Positions 1 through 8,580 of a stretch of DNA of 64,000 nt are shown piece by piece. The notes beneath the pieces were generated by a model. The model was not told the origin of the DNA, did not search any database, and worked only from the letters and a program-made list of their open reading frames with translations. This DNA comes from Brevibacillus_D fluminis_A (lineage in GTDB: Bacteria > Bacillota > Bacilli > Brevibacillales > Brevibacillaceae): positions 1,482,001 through 1,546,000 of the forward strand of contig NZ_CM125436.1 of assembly GCF_052072235.1 (NCBI RefSeq), given 5' to 3'. Positions within the stretch are counted from its first letter, which is position 1; each line of letters opens with the position of its first letter. A program made the position numbers and the translations under genes.

Positions 1-119
1 CCGTTCACCCCGACCCCCAGCAAGCATTGTCATGCTTTTTCGTGGAACTTTCTTGCAAAAATCCCCTCCCCTCCACCAAAGCAACTTCCATCTCCATCAA
101 CGACCAAGGAGGGAAAACC

Positions 120-1052
120 ATGAAGAAAAAAGTCATCCTGGACGTAGACACCGGCATCGACGACGCTCTTGGCATCATGCTCGCCGTGAAAAGCGGCCAG
201 TTCGACATACTCGGTATCACGACGGTAAACGGCAACGTCTCCTTGAACAAGGCGACCGAAAATACATGCAAAATACTGGAGTTCCTCCAAGTCGAATCGC
301 AAATTCCCGTCATCAAGGGAGCGTCCCGCCCATTGGTCAGACCCACCTTTTTCGAGCATGCGGTGCATGGCGAAGACGGGCTTGGCGGTGCGCTGCGCGA
401 TGTGGCGGTGAAGACAGCGGCAATCGACGGATTCGGCCCTGACTTCATCATCGAACAGGTGATGAAGCATCCCGGCGAAGTGACCTTGATCATGACGGCG
501 CCGCTGACGAATCTGGCGCTGGCGATCCAGAAATGCCCGCAGCTGGTGGAACAGGTAAACGAAGTGATTTTCATGGGCGGCGCGGTGAAGGACATGGGCA
601 ATGTGACGCCGACGGCCGAGTACAACATGTACGTTGATCCGGAAGCGGCCAAGCTGGTGTGCCGCGCAGGCTTTCGCTCGCTGACGCTGGTCGGGCTCGA
701 TGTGACGCGCAAAGCGCTGTTGAACACCGATCATATCGAGGCTTTGGGCGATACGCCGATCGGGCGGTATGTGCGCAAGAGCACGTCCGATTATACGAAG
801 CGGTACTTTATGCGCAACGGCGTCCATGCCTGCGCGCTGCATGATCCGCTCGCAGTAGGCGTGGCCTTGAATCGGGCGCTGGTCACCACGCAAACGTACC
901 ATGTCGATGTCGAAACCAAAAGCGAGCTGTGCGACGGGCAGACCGTCTGCGACTTCCAGAACCGGCTTGGCAAAGAACCGAACGTGACGGTCTGCCTGGA
1001 CGTGGACGCAGACGCATTCCTCGATCTGTTTGTCCGTACATTGCAAGCGTAG
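120..1052 (+). CDS. Inosine-uridine preferring nucleoside hydrolase
   Basis: Cleaves the N-glycosidic bond of (deoxy)ribonucleosides to free base and ribose in the cytoplasm. The N-terminal DVDTGIDDA motif (residues 8-16) is the calcium-binding signature of the family, HGEDGLG follows near residue 84 and a C-terminal HDPLAV supplies the last ligands. The 310-residue length is normal. The reading frame is open back to an ATG at 27, but the ATG at 120 follows an AAGGAGGG site at 106-113 and begins where family members begin. It heads a run of closely spaced genes with an ABC transporter and adenine deaminase, which implies purine nucleoside salvage. Confidence 0.93.
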   Translation: MKKKVILDVDTGIDDALGIMLAVKSGQFDILGITTVNGNVSLNKATENTCKILEFLQVESQIPVIKGASRPLVRPTFFEHAVHGEDGLGGALRDVAVKTAAIDGFGPDFIIEQVMKHPGEVTLIMTAPLTNLALAIQKCPQLVEQVNEVIFMGGAVKDMGNVTPTAEYNMYVDPEAAKLVCRAGFRSLTLVGLDVTRKALLNTDHIEALGDTPIGRYVRKSTSDYTKRYFMRNGVHACALHDPLAVGVALNRALVTTQTYHVDVETKSELCDGQTVCDFQNRLGKEPNVTVCLDVDADAFLDLFVRTLQA

Positions 1053-1078
1053 CGATACTACGAACAGGAGTTAACGCG

Positions 1079-1900
1079 ATGAAAAAAACGGTAATGTATT
1101 TGTTGCTGCTGCCTGGACTGATCTTTTTGACGCTGTTTATGATCATTCCGATCGTGCTCGTCATCGGCTCAACCTTTTTTCAGCAAGGCAGTTTTACGGT
1201 CGCAGGGTATGTGCAATTTCTCACCGACCACTATTTCCTCAATATTTTGCTGACAACGCTGGAGGTCAGCCTGGTCACCACGATCGCATGCGTGCTGCTC
1301 GGTTTTCCTGCGGCCTACTATATTTCCAGGCTCGGGCCGCGCAAAAAAGGCATCCTGCTGGCGCTCGCGATTTTCCCTTTGTTGACCAGCTCGGTCGTCC
1401 GCTCGTTTAGCTGGATGATCATCTTGGGCAAAAAAGGCTTGCTCAACAATGCGATTGTGGGCCTCGGCCTCGCAGATAAACCGCTCGACATTTTGTACAC
1501 GCCGACCGCGATGATGATCGGGTTGATCCATCTGTTCCTGCCACTCATCATCATCACGCTCGTCGGGGTAATGGAAAATATCGATCCGGATTTGCTGAAG
1601 GCGGCGGAAAGCCTCGGCGCGTCGCGCTTCACAGCTTTTGCCAAAGTAATCGTCCCATTGAGCGTGCCGGGGCTTATCATCGGCAGCATTCTCGTTTTCG
1701 TCGGCAGTCTGACCGCTTACACGACGCCGGCTTTGCTGGGCGGAAAGCAGCGTGTCGTCTCGACGTTTTTGTATCAAAATGCGATGACGCTCAATGACTG
1801 GTACATGGCGTCCGTCATCGCGACGATCATGATCGTCATCACGTTTGTTGTCATCGGCTTGATGAACAAGCTGGCGACCAAATTGAATCCGAAGGGGTAG
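1079..1900 (+). CDS. ABC transporter permease, spermidine/putrescine (PotB) type
   Basis: Membrane subunit of an ABC importer, 273 residues with about six hydrophobic segments. The loop with AAESLGASRFTAF followed by VIVP is the EAA motif that docks on the ATPase. The ATG at 1079 follows ACAGGAG; the frame runs further upstream but overlaps the nucleoside hydrolase. The family normally moves polyamines or other small cations. Its place between nucleoside hydrolase and adenine deaminase suggests that here the cargo is a nucleoside, base or related compound (inference). Confidence 0.9.
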   Translation: MKKTVMYLLLLPGLIFLTLFMIIPIVLVIGSTFFQQGSFTVAGYVQFLTDHYFLNILLTTLEVSLVTTIACVLLGFPAAYYISRLGPRKKGILLALAIFPLLTSSVVRSFSWMIILGKKGLLNNAIVGLGLADKPLDILYTPTAMMIGLIHLFLPLIIITLVGVMENIDPDLLKAAESLGASRFTAFAKVIVPLSVPGLIIGSILVFVGSLTAYTTPALLGGKQRVVSTFLYQNAMTLNDWYMASVIATIMIVITFVVIGLMNKLATKLNPKG

Positions 1901-1905
1901 AACGT

Positions 1906-2694
1906 ATGCAGGAGAAAAATCGCGGGCTGGCCCTGTTTACTTTTCTGGTGTTTCTGTTTTTGCTCGGGCCGCTCCTCATCATCTCGCTCACCTCGTTTGA
2001 ACCGGGGACTGTCTTGAAATTCCCGCCGCAAGGCTTTTCCTTGCGCTGGTACCAAAATATTTTCAAAGTGGAAATGTTCATGGAGACGTTCAAAACCTCC
2101 ATTTTCGTATCGCTGTTAGGCAATGTGCTGGCGCTTTTGCTCGGGATTCCGGCCGCGTATGCATTGAGCCGCTTCCAGTTCAAAGGCAAGGATGCATTGA
2201 ACGCCATCTTCATTTCGCCGGTGCTGATTCCCGGCATCGTGCTCGGCTTTGCCATGTTGAAGTACGTCATCGTGATCTATCATTTGCCGATTTACGCCGC
2301 GCTTCTGGTCGGCCATACGGTCGTCATGCTTCCTTTCATCATCCGCGTTGTGGCATCGAGCTTGTCCAACTTTGACTTCGCCATCGAGGAAGCGGCGCTC
2401 AGCCTTGGCGCAGGCCACTTTGAAACGTTTTATAAAGTGGTGCTGCCCAACATCCGCTCCGGCATCATCGCCGCGATTTTGATCGCGTTTCTCGAATCGT
2501 TCAACAATGTGGACATCTCGGTATTCATGACAGGACCGGGCGTCAGCACGCTGCCGATCCAGATGCTGACCTATGTGGAGAACAACTTTGACCCGACGAT
2601 CGCCGCCATTTCCGTGCTGCTCATGATCATCACGGGTGTGCTCATGTTCGTCATCGAACGGCTGATGGGGCTATCTTACTTTACAAAACGATAA
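1906..2694 (+). CDS. ABC transporter permease, spermidine/putrescine (PotC) type
   Basis: Second membrane subunit (262 residues), starting 5 bases after the stop of the first permease, so probably translationally coupled. It has six predicted membrane segments and the EAA-loop sequence EEAALSLGAGHFETF followed by VVLP. Together with the preceding permease it forms the heterodimeric channel of a PotABCD-like importer. Confidence 0.9.
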   Translation: MQEKNRGLALFTFLVFLFLLGPLLIISLTSFEPGTVLKFPPQGFSLRWYQNIFKVEMFMETFKTSIFVSLLGNVLALLLGIPAAYALSRFQFKGKDALNAIFISPVLIPGIVLGFAMLKYVIVIYHLPIYAALLVGHTVVMLPFIIRVVASSLSNFDFAIEEAALSLGAGHFETFYKVVLPNIRSGIIAAILIAFLESFNNVDISVFMTGPGVSTLPIQMLTYVENNFDPTIAAISVLLMIITGVLMFVIERLMGLSYFTKR

Positions 2695-2709
2695 CGGAGG
2701 CATCTATTC

Positions 2710-3768
2710 ATGGCTTTGCTCACGCTGGAAAATGTATCGGTTGCCTATGAAAATCAGTACATTCTCAAAGATTTCAACCTGAATATTGAAAAGGGGCAGC
2801 TCATCTCGCTGCTCGGGCCGTCCGGCTGCGGCAAAACGACGACGCTGCGCCTGATCGCCGGATTTTTGGAGGCGAAGGACGGCAAATTTCTGTTTGACGG
2901 CAAAGACTACACACGCGTGCCGGTCAACAAGCGCAATTTCGGCTTTGTGTTCCAAAGCTATGCGCTGTTTCCGCACCTGTCGGTTTTTGACAACGTGGCA
3001 TTTGGCCTGCGCTTGCGCAAGGTAGGCGACGCGGAAATCGCAAAGCGCGTCCACCAGATTCTCGAGGTCGTCAGCCTGAAAGGCTTTGAAAAACGCTTCC
3101 CGAAAGAGCTGTCCGGCGGTCAGCGCCAACGCGTGGCGATCGCCCGCGCGCTCGTCATCGAGCCTGACCTCTTGCTGTTCGACGAGCCGCTCAGCAATCT
3201 CGACGCCAACCTGCGCGTCAACATGCGCGTGGAAATCCGCCGAATTCAGCAGGAACTGGGCATCACGACCGTTTATGTGTCACATGACCAGGAGGAATGC
3301 TTCTCCATCTCGGATCAGGTGGCGATCATGAACAAGGGTGTAATCGAGCAGCTCGACGATCCTGCGACCATTTTCAAGTATCCGAAAACGGAATTCATCG
3401 CGCGGTTCATCGGCTTCAACAACTTTGTCACCTTCAGCGAGCGGAGTGAAGCGGACGGGGAGATTGTGCTCAAAGGACATGACCATACGTTTGCGGCCGC
3501 ACTCAATCCGGGAACAGCGGGGCGCGCTGGCCAAAAATGCGCGATTCGCCCGGACGATCTGCTCATCTCGACGCAGGACGCGCACGGCGAAAGCAATGTC
3601 GTCGCCGGTCGTGTAAAGATCAGCACGTTCCTCGGCAGAAGCTATCAATACGTCGTGGAAACGGCTTTGGGAGATTTCACGGTGAACCAGGAAATGGAAC
3701 AGCCGTACAAAAACGGGCAAGCGGTCAATCTGCGCTTCCCGAAAGAAAAACTGGTGCTGGTCGAGTAG
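2710..3768 (+). CDS. ABC transporter ATP-binding protein, PotA type
   Basis: Cytoplasmic ATPase (352 residues) that energises the two permeases just upstream. Walker A GPSGCGKTT (about residue 36), Q-loop FQSYALFPH, signature LSGGQRQR, Walker B LLLFDEPLSNLD and the switch histidine in SHDQ are all present. The C-terminal third is the TOBE-like regulatory domain of the PotA/MalK class. No substrate-binding protein is encoded between 1 and 5.5 kb; it may lie upstream of the window. Confidence 0.93.
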   Translation: MALLTLENVSVAYENQYILKDFNLNIEKGQLISLLGPSGCGKTTTLRLIAGFLEAKDGKFLFDGKDYTRVPVNKRNFGFVFQSYALFPHLSVFDNVAFGLRLRKVGDAEIAKRVHQILEVVSLKGFEKRFPKELSGGQRQRVAIARALVIEPDLLLFDEPLSNLDANLRVNMRVEIRRIQQELGITTVYVSHDQEECFSISDQVAIMNKGVIEQLDDPATIFKYPKTEFIARFIGFNNFVTFSERSEADGEIVLKGHDHTFAAALNPGTAGRAGQKCAIRPDDLLISTQDAHGESNVVAGRVKISTFLGRSYQYVVETALGDFTVNQEMEQPYKNGQAVNLRFPKEKLVLVE

Positions 3769-3790
3769 TGCTGGAAGAGGAGGAGTACGC

Positions 3791-5497
3791 ATGTACGTCG
3801 ATACGCTGATTTTGAACATACACGTATACAACAGCTATTTCAAAACGTTTGTGCCGGGCAATGTTGCGGTTCAGGGCGGGCGCTTTTTCTATATCGGCAA
3901 TCGCGGAACGGACACGTTTGAAGCGGGGGAAATCATCGAGGGTGCGGGGCGGCATATGATTCCCGGCCTGATCGACATCCATTTGCATATCGAGAGCACG
4001 ATGGTAACGCCGGAGACGTTTTCCTACGGCTTGATCCAAAACGGCGTGACGACCATCGTGCCGGAGCCGCATGAGATGGCGAACGTGTTCGGCATCGCCG
4101 GGGTGAAGGAGATGATCCGTGCCAGCAAAGACTGCGTGGTTGACATGTTTTATGCGATCCCAAGCTCCGTCCCCGCCACCGCGATGGAGACGACAGGCGG
4201 CGCGATTGAACTGGAAGACATCGATGAGCTGCTGCGGACAGAGACGATCAGCTGTCTGGGCGAAATCATGAACTATGTGGACGTGATTGCCGACCCTGAC
4301 TGCAAGACCAACCGGATTCTCGATCACATTCGCAAGCAGTACCCGAATCTGGTGATCGAAGGGCATGTGCCGAAGCTGCTGGATCTGGACTTGCACCGGA
4401 TCATTTTTGCCGGCGTGGATTCCGACCATACGCATCAGACGGTGGAAGGGATGAAGGCGCGGATCGCAGCCGGCATGTTCCTGGAAATCCAGGAAAAATC
4501 GATGACCGACGATGTGATGAACTATTTGATCGGAAACGATGTTGCGGAGCATTTTTGCTTTGTCACCGATGACGTGATGACCGATTCGCTTTACAAGCGC
4601 GGCCATCTCAACAATTTGGTCAAAAAGGCGATCAAGATGGGCATGGAGCCGGAGCGTGCCATCTATGCCAGCAGCTTCACGCCGGCGCGCAGAATGCGGA
4701 TGCATGATCGCGGCGCGATCGCACCGGGCAAAATCGCCGATTTCGTGCTGCTGTCCGACTTGCGCGAGTTCGCCATTGCACAAGTTTACAAAAACGGGCG
4801 AAAAGTCTATGACGCAGCGGAAGCGTATGAGCAGGTCGTGAAGCCAAACCAGTTTCCGGCGCATTTCTACGAGAGCGTCAAGCTGGCGCCGCTTGCTGAA
4901 ACGGATTTTGAGGTGAACATCGATGCCGCAGATGGCACGTATCTGTGTCGCGTCATGATGGTCAAGGATGGGTCGACCTTCACAGATGAGCACCATGGCG
5001 AGGCGCGTGTGCAGGACGGCAAGCTGTGCTGGCAGGAAAGCGACTTCGGCCTGATTACGGTTATGGATCGCTACGGCATCAATGGAAACAAAGGCTGCGG
5101 CTTGATCGGCGGCGACACGATCAAGCGCGGCGCGGTTGCAACGACGTATTCGCACGACAACCACAATCTGTTGGTCATTGGTCACAACCCGCACGATATG
5201 ATGGTTGCCGCCAATGAAGTGATCCGCAATCAGGGCGGCTTCTGTGCGGTTGAAGATGGCAACGTGCTTGCGTTTCTGCACCTGCCAGTCGGCGGTATTT
5301 TGACGGAAGAGCCGCTGGAAAAAACCGCGCGGGAAGTGGAGGCGCTCCGCCGCGCGATGGAATCGTTAGGCTACAAGCATTACAACCCGATCATGTCCAT
5401 CAGCACGCATTCGCTCCCGGTCAGCCCCGCGCTGAAAATTACCGACCTGGGCTTGATCGATGTGAATAAGGGGAAAGTGGTTTCGCTGTTTGTGTAA
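3791..5497 (+). CDS. ade: Adenine deaminase
   Basis: Converts adenine to hypoxanthine and ammonia. The 568-residue protein has the amidohydrolase metal motif HLHIESTM (His64 and His66), the PHEMANV motif typical of bacterial Ade, GHVPKL, and a long C-terminal domain as in B. subtilis AdeC. SD AAGAGGAGGAG precedes the ATG. It is the last gene of the operon: the hydrolase would release adenine from adenosine and this enzyme would feed it into the hypoxanthine pool. A strong terminator follows. Confidence 0.95.
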   Translation: MYVDTLILNIHVYNSYFKTFVPGNVAVQGGRFFYIGNRGTDTFEAGEIIEGAGRHMIPGLIDIHLHIESTMVTPETFSYGLIQNGVTTIVPEPHEMANVFGIAGVKEMIRASKDCVVDMFYAIPSSVPATAMETTGGAIELEDIDELLRTETISCLGEIMNYVDVIADPDCKTNRILDHIRKQYPNLVIEGHVPKLLDLDLHRIIFAGVDSDHTHQTVEGMKARIAAGMFLEIQEKSMTDDVMNYLIGNDVAEHFCFVTDDVMTDSLYKRGHLNNLVKKAIKMGMEPERAIYASSFTPARRMRMHDRGAIAPGKIADFVLLSDLREFAIAQVYKNGRKVYDAAEAYEQVVKPNQFPAHFYESVKLAPLAETDFEVNIDAADGTYLCRVMMVKDGSTFTDEHHGEARVQDGKLCWQESDFGLITVMDRYGINGNKGCGLIGGDTIKRGAVATTYSHDNHNLLVIGHNPHDMMVAANEVIRNQGGFCAVEDGNVLAFLHLPVGGILTEEPLEKTAREVEALRRAMESLGYKHYNPIMSISTHSLPVSPALKITDLGLIDVNKGKVVSLFV

Positions 5498-5517
5498 GCA
5501 AGGGAACCGATGGAAAG

Positions 5518-5552
5518 CGGGCGCTGGAGACGATCTGGCGCCCGGTTTTTTT
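5518..5552 (+). terminator. Intrinsic terminator of the purine salvage operon
   Basis: Perfect 7-bp stem CGGGCGC (5518-5524) with GCGCCCG (5538-5544), followed by a run of seven T. Confidence 0.9.
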
Positions 5553-5818
5553 GCAGGGGATATGCTACAGTAAAAAAGTAGAGCGTGGCTTTGCATGCGT
5601 GCGGCAGCGCATCTTTTTTGTTGGCGTACACGCTTCCTGTCCAGTTATCATGGGCGAGGAAGCTTTTTTTCAGTTGAGCAAAACTTTGTGTTTTTCCATA
5701 CCATCGCCTTCCCGATCAACTTTTCCAGCTTATTATGTCCGAAATATTGTTTACTTCAATAAAAACCTCTGTTTCAATTGAGTGGTTGCCACATTTTGCA
5801 AAAAGGATGTTGAGATAG
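5553..5818. other. Intergenic stretch before the sigma factor gene
   Basis: About 265 bases, more AT-rich than the flanking genes. I see no convincing ORF with a ribosome binding site and no clear promoter or stable hairpin. It presumably holds the promoter of the ECF gene. Confidence 0.4.
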
Positions 5819-6715
5819 ATGCAAAAGTTCGAGGAGATGCCGCAGACAGACATGGCGCAGCTGTACAAAATGCATTGGCCGCTGCTGTTCTCCATCGCCT
5901 ACCGTTTGCTGGGGACTCGTTCGGAGGCGGAAGATATTGTGCAGGATGTGTTCGTTTCGCTGCAGGCGGTCGATCGGGAGCAGGTTGAGAACATGAAGGC
6001 GTTTTTAAGCAGGGCCGTGACCAACCGCTGCCTGAATCTGTTGAAATCGGCGAAAAAGCAAAGGGAGCTGTACGTCGGACCATGGCTGCCCGAACCGCTC
6101 TATGCCCTGGACGGAAACGAACCGCTGCAGCGGCTGGAGCTGCAGGAGAATATTTCGTATGCGTACCTGGTCATGCTGGATCAGCTATCTCCCGTTGAGC
6201 GGGTCAGCTTTGTGCTGAGGGAAGCGTTCGGCTACGAATATGAGGAAATCGCCGAAATCGTCGCCAAATCAGCGGAAAACTGCCGGAAAATCTGCAGCCG
6301 CGCACGGCAAAAAATGAAGCGGGGGCAGGCGCAGAACGCAAGTCATCCGCAGCAGGAGCGCATTGTGCAGCGCTTTGGGGATTTGCTGCAAACCGGGCAG
6401 ATCGCAGAAGTCGTGGCGCTTCTCTCCGACCAGGTCGCGTTTATCTCCGATGGCGGCGGCAAGGTCAGGGCGGCAATGCGGCCGATTATCGGCATCGGGC
6501 GGGTGTCTGCGTTTTTGGCGGGAATCAGCGCCAAAGGCTCTTTTTCCAAAGGCATTCGTCCCGTGCAGGTCAACGGACAGTCGGGTCTCATGGTCACGCG
6601 GGATGGTTCGCCGGCCGCCGTCTGGTCGTTCGGCTTTGATGAAACGACGGGGCACGTTACACGTATTTATGCGGTGTTCAACCCGGACAAACTGCCGGGC
6701 GGCGTCACTTTTTAA
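5819..6715 (+). CDS. ECF41-family RNA polymerase sigma factor
   Basis: Sigma-70 region 2 lies at about residues 14-85 and region 4 at about 115-165, followed by a C-terminal SnoaL-like extension of about 120 residues. The hallmark ECF41 motifs are all visible: WLPEP (89-93, linker), DGGGK (211-215) and NPDKL (288-292, end). In this family the C-terminal extension modulates the sigma factor in place of an anti-sigma factor (established for ECF41 in Bacillus licheniformis and Rhodobacter). The downstream gene is the usual partner of this group. The ATG at 5819 has only a modest SD (AAAGGATG); ATG at 5852 after GAGGAG is an alternative. Confidence 0.93.
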   Translation: MQKFEEMPQTDMAQLYKMHWPLLFSIAYRLLGTRSEAEDIVQDVFVSLQAVDREQVENMKAFLSRAVTNRCLNLLKSAKKQRELYVGPWLPEPLYALDGNEPLQRLELQENISYAYLVMLDQLSPVERVSFVLREAFGYEYEEIAEIVAKSAENCRKICSRARQKMKRGQAQNASHPQQERIVQRFGDLLQTGQIAEVVALLSDQVAFISDGGGKVRAAMRPIIGIGRVSAFLAGISAKGSFSKGIRPVQVNGQSGLMVTRDGSPAAVWSFGFDETTGHVTRIYAVFNPDKLPGGVTF

Positions 6716-6734
6716 AAAGTTTTTTCTCGTTTCC

Positions 6735-6760
6735 TGTCACAAATCCTTTGCTCGGTTGTC
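6735..6760 (+). promoter_or_regulatory. ECF41-type promoter for the CMD gene
   Basis: TGTCACA at 6735-6741 and TGTC at 6757-6760 with a 15-base spacer. The described ECF41 consensus is TGTCACA, about 16 bases, then CGTC. The site sits between the sigma factor stop and the start of the carboxymuconolactone-decarboxylase-like gene, where the target promoter of ECF41 factors is normally found. Confidence 0.75.
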
Positions 6761-6816
6761 TGTATGGATGAAAGCACGACAATTACTGGCCGATTGGCAT
6801 AAGGGAGGATCATGAC

Positions 6817-7266
6817 ATGCAAACAAGATTCGATATGGGGATGGCAATTCCGGAAGGGTACCGCGCGATGATCGGGTTGGAGCAGTACGTGATGAATACG
6901 AGCATCAGCAAATCGCTCCGCGAGCTGATCAAAATCCGGGCGTCACAGCTGAACGGCTGCGCGTTTTGCATCGACATGCATACGAAGGAAGCCCGGAGTC
7001 TGGGCGAAACGGAGCAGCGCATTTACGGGTTGAGCGCGTGGCAGGAGTCCCCGTTCTATAGTCCGGAGGAACGCGCTGTGCTCGGCTTGACCGATGCGGT
7101 CACACTGGTCGCCCAGACGCATGTGCCCGATGACGTGTATGAAGAAGTGCGCCGGTATTTTGATGAGAAGCAAACCGCAGAAATCATCATGCAGATCGTC
7201 ACGATCAATGCGTGGAACCGGATTGCCGTGTCAACGCGCAAGCTCCCGCCGATCAATGAAAAGTAA
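6817..7266 (+). CDS. Carboxymuconolactone decarboxylase family protein (AhpD-like)
   Basis: 149 residues of the AhpD/CMD fold. The active-site signature is C48-A-F-C51 followed by His55, as in the alkylhydroperoxidase-like members, so a thiol-dependent peroxidase activity is more likely than true decarboxylation. SD AAGGGAGGATC precedes the ATG. Genes of this type are the standard genomic partner of ECF41 sigma factors. The physiological substrate is unknown. Confidence 0.9.
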   Translation: MQTRFDMGMAIPEGYRAMIGLEQYVMNTSISKSLRELIKIRASQLNGCAFCIDMHTKEARSLGETEQRIYGLSAWQESPFYSPEERAVLGLTDAVTLVAQTHVPDDVYEEVRRYFDEKQTAEIIMQIVTINAWNRIAVSTRKLPPINEK

Positions 7267-7291
7267 AAAAGCGAGTTTCGTCGCAAGTGCC

Positions 7292-7321
7292 AAGACCAGC
7301 CGTCAGCAGGCTGGTCTTTTT
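7292..7321 (+). terminator. Intrinsic terminator
   Basis: Ten-base stem AAGACCAGCC / GGCTGGTCTT (7292-7301 and 7309-7318) running into a T tract; ends the ECF41 unit. Confidence 0.88.
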
Positions 7322-7425
7322 ACGTACCGGGTGAGCGGCACGCCGTCATCCACCGTCAATACGGCTCCGGTCGAATAGGGGAGATCATCAAAAAAGCGAT
7401 GTCTTCCGGCTGACTCATCGGCGGG
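7321..7425 (-). pseudogene. Remnant of a short-chain dehydrogenase (SDR) C-terminus
   Basis: Reading the minus strand gives MSQPEDIAFLM in one frame and then, after a frameshift, LPYSTGAVLTVDDGVPLTRYV. These match the end of classical SDR enzymes (PEDIA..., then the TG-x-x-L-x-V-D-x-G turn). About 35 codons remain, with no start and a disrupted frame. Oxidoreductases are common ECF41 neighbours, so this may be a decayed member of the same module (inference). Confidence 0.5.
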
Positions 7426-7438
7426 AAAGATTCGTCAA

Positions 7439-7479
7439 CTTACAATATTGTAAGGAAAGGCGACGCTTTTGTAAGGAAA
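7439..7479. promoter_or_regulatory. Palindrome and direct repeats upstream of the PAP2 gene
   Basis: CTTACAATATTGTAAG (7439-7454) is a perfect 16-base palindrome. The sequence TTGTAAGGAAA occurs at 7448-7458 and again at 7469-7479, exactly 21 bases apart, i.e. two helical turns. This has the form of a regulator binding site, but no cognate regulator is adjacent. Confidence 0.45.
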
Positions 7480-7576
7480 ATCGATTTATCGGATGTACCT
7501 GGCTGCATTACAGTTAGCTATTGAAAAGCAGCTGCGTTCGATTTGCTTGCTGCAGCTTTTGAGGAGGTACTGACAA

Positions 7577-8176
7577 GTGGATGTTTCATCGTTGAATCTC
7601 GCGTTATTTCGAACCATCAACGATCTGGCGAGCGGACACCCCGCGCTGAATGCGGTCTTTGTCTTTTTCGCGGAGCAGATGGCATATGTATTGGCACTGA
7701 GTATGGTGCTGTATTGGTTTACGAGAACAAAGCAAAACAGGCTGATGGTGATTTCCGCAGTGGTGTCATTCGGTATTGCCGAGCTGCTCGGCTTGCTGGC
7801 TGGCCATTTTGTTTCCCATCCCCAGCCATTCGCGGCGCTGCCGCACGTCAACCAGCTGATTCCCCATGACGTAGACAATTCGTTTCCAAGCGATCATTCG
7901 CTGCTCTTTTTTTCCGTGTGCGCCTCGTATGGGCTCGTCCGCAAAAAGGAAGGGTGGCTATGGCTTGTTGTCGCGTGCTGTGTCGCTGTCTCCCGCGTGT
8001 GGGTGGGCGTGCACTATCCGGGAGACATTGCGGCAGGCGCGCTGATCGGGATCGTTTCCGCGCTGGCGGCATACCGGATCGTGCCCAAGCTCTCGGCAGT
8101 CGCAGGCTTGCTCGCTGTTTATGAAAACGTAGAGAAGCGGTTTTGGCCTGTGAAAGTGAAAGGCAGGACGATGTAA
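7577..8176 (+). CDS. PAP2-family phosphatase, undecaprenyl-diphosphatase (BcrC) like
   Basis: Integral membrane protein (199 residues, five to six hydrophobic segments). The acid phosphatase motifs are complete: FPSDHS (PSDH at 104-107) and SRVWVGVHYPGD (139-150). BcrC-type members dephosphorylate undecaprenyl pyrophosphate on the outer face of the membrane and give bacitracin tolerance. The start is GTG at 7577, preceded by GAGGAGGT at 7561; a nearby ATG is out of frame. Confidence 0.88.
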   Translation: MDVSSLNLALFRTINDLASGHPALNAVFVFFAEQMAYVLALSMVLYWFTRTKQNRLMVISAVVSFGIAELLGLLAGHFVSHPQPFAALPHVNQLIPHDVDNSFPSDHSLLFFSVCASYGLVRKKEGWLWLVVACCVAVSRVWVGVHYPGDIAAGALIGIVSALAAYRIVPKLSAVAGLLAVYENVEKRFWPVKVKGRTM

Positions 8177-8358
8177 GCAGCGAGGATCATACCAAAATTC
8201 TAAAGAACGAAACCGCTTTTCGCCCCATAAAAAGATCCCCCATAGACGTGGTGGGGGATGAAAGAGGAGTTGAACATAACGCTTTAAGCGTAATATACAT
8301 TTTTTTGAAACAGATTAGAGAGCGGAAAAACTACACGGAAACTTCAACGGGAAAGGGA

Positions 8359-8580
8359 TTATTTGGACAAGGGGACCACATGTTTTTGCCACTCGCCGGG
8401 TTTTGCCAATGGAAGCAGCAAAAGTCCGTCTTTCCAGTCATCTGGGTTCGCATTCGGCAAAAGCCGAGGTATGGCAAGAGATTTGCTGGTTGTGTCCGGC
8501 AGCGCATTTCCAGCCGCTAGCGTGTTTGCCAGCAGCAATAAGGCCGGCAGCCACGCCATCGCGATGCTTTTCGGCAGCAA
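8359..8580 (-). CDS. Small secreted or membrane-anchored protein, unknown
   Basis: A 73-residue ORF whose start is set by a near-perfect SD (AAGGAGGTGATT) eight bases before a TTG. Short basic N-terminus (MLPK), a hydrophobic core and an AAGNA region look like a signal peptide; the rest is polar with Trp and Pro. I do not recognise a family. A hairpin at 8235-8259 followed on the minus strand by CTTTTT could end the transcript. Confidence 0.55.
   Translation of the reverse strand: MLPKSIAMAWLPALLLLANTLAAGNALPDTTSKSLAIPRLLPNANPDDWKDGLLLLPLAKPGEWQKHVVPLSK

Noticed and set aside
27..119. Upstream extension of the nucleoside hydrolase to ATG 27
   Set aside because: No SD at 27 and family members begin at the KKKVILDVDTG segment, which has AAGGAGGG in front.
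3725..5281. 518-codon minus-strand ORF opposite adenine deaminase
   Set aside because: Shadow of the ade gene in GC-rich DNA; no SD, His/Arg-rich nonsense composition.
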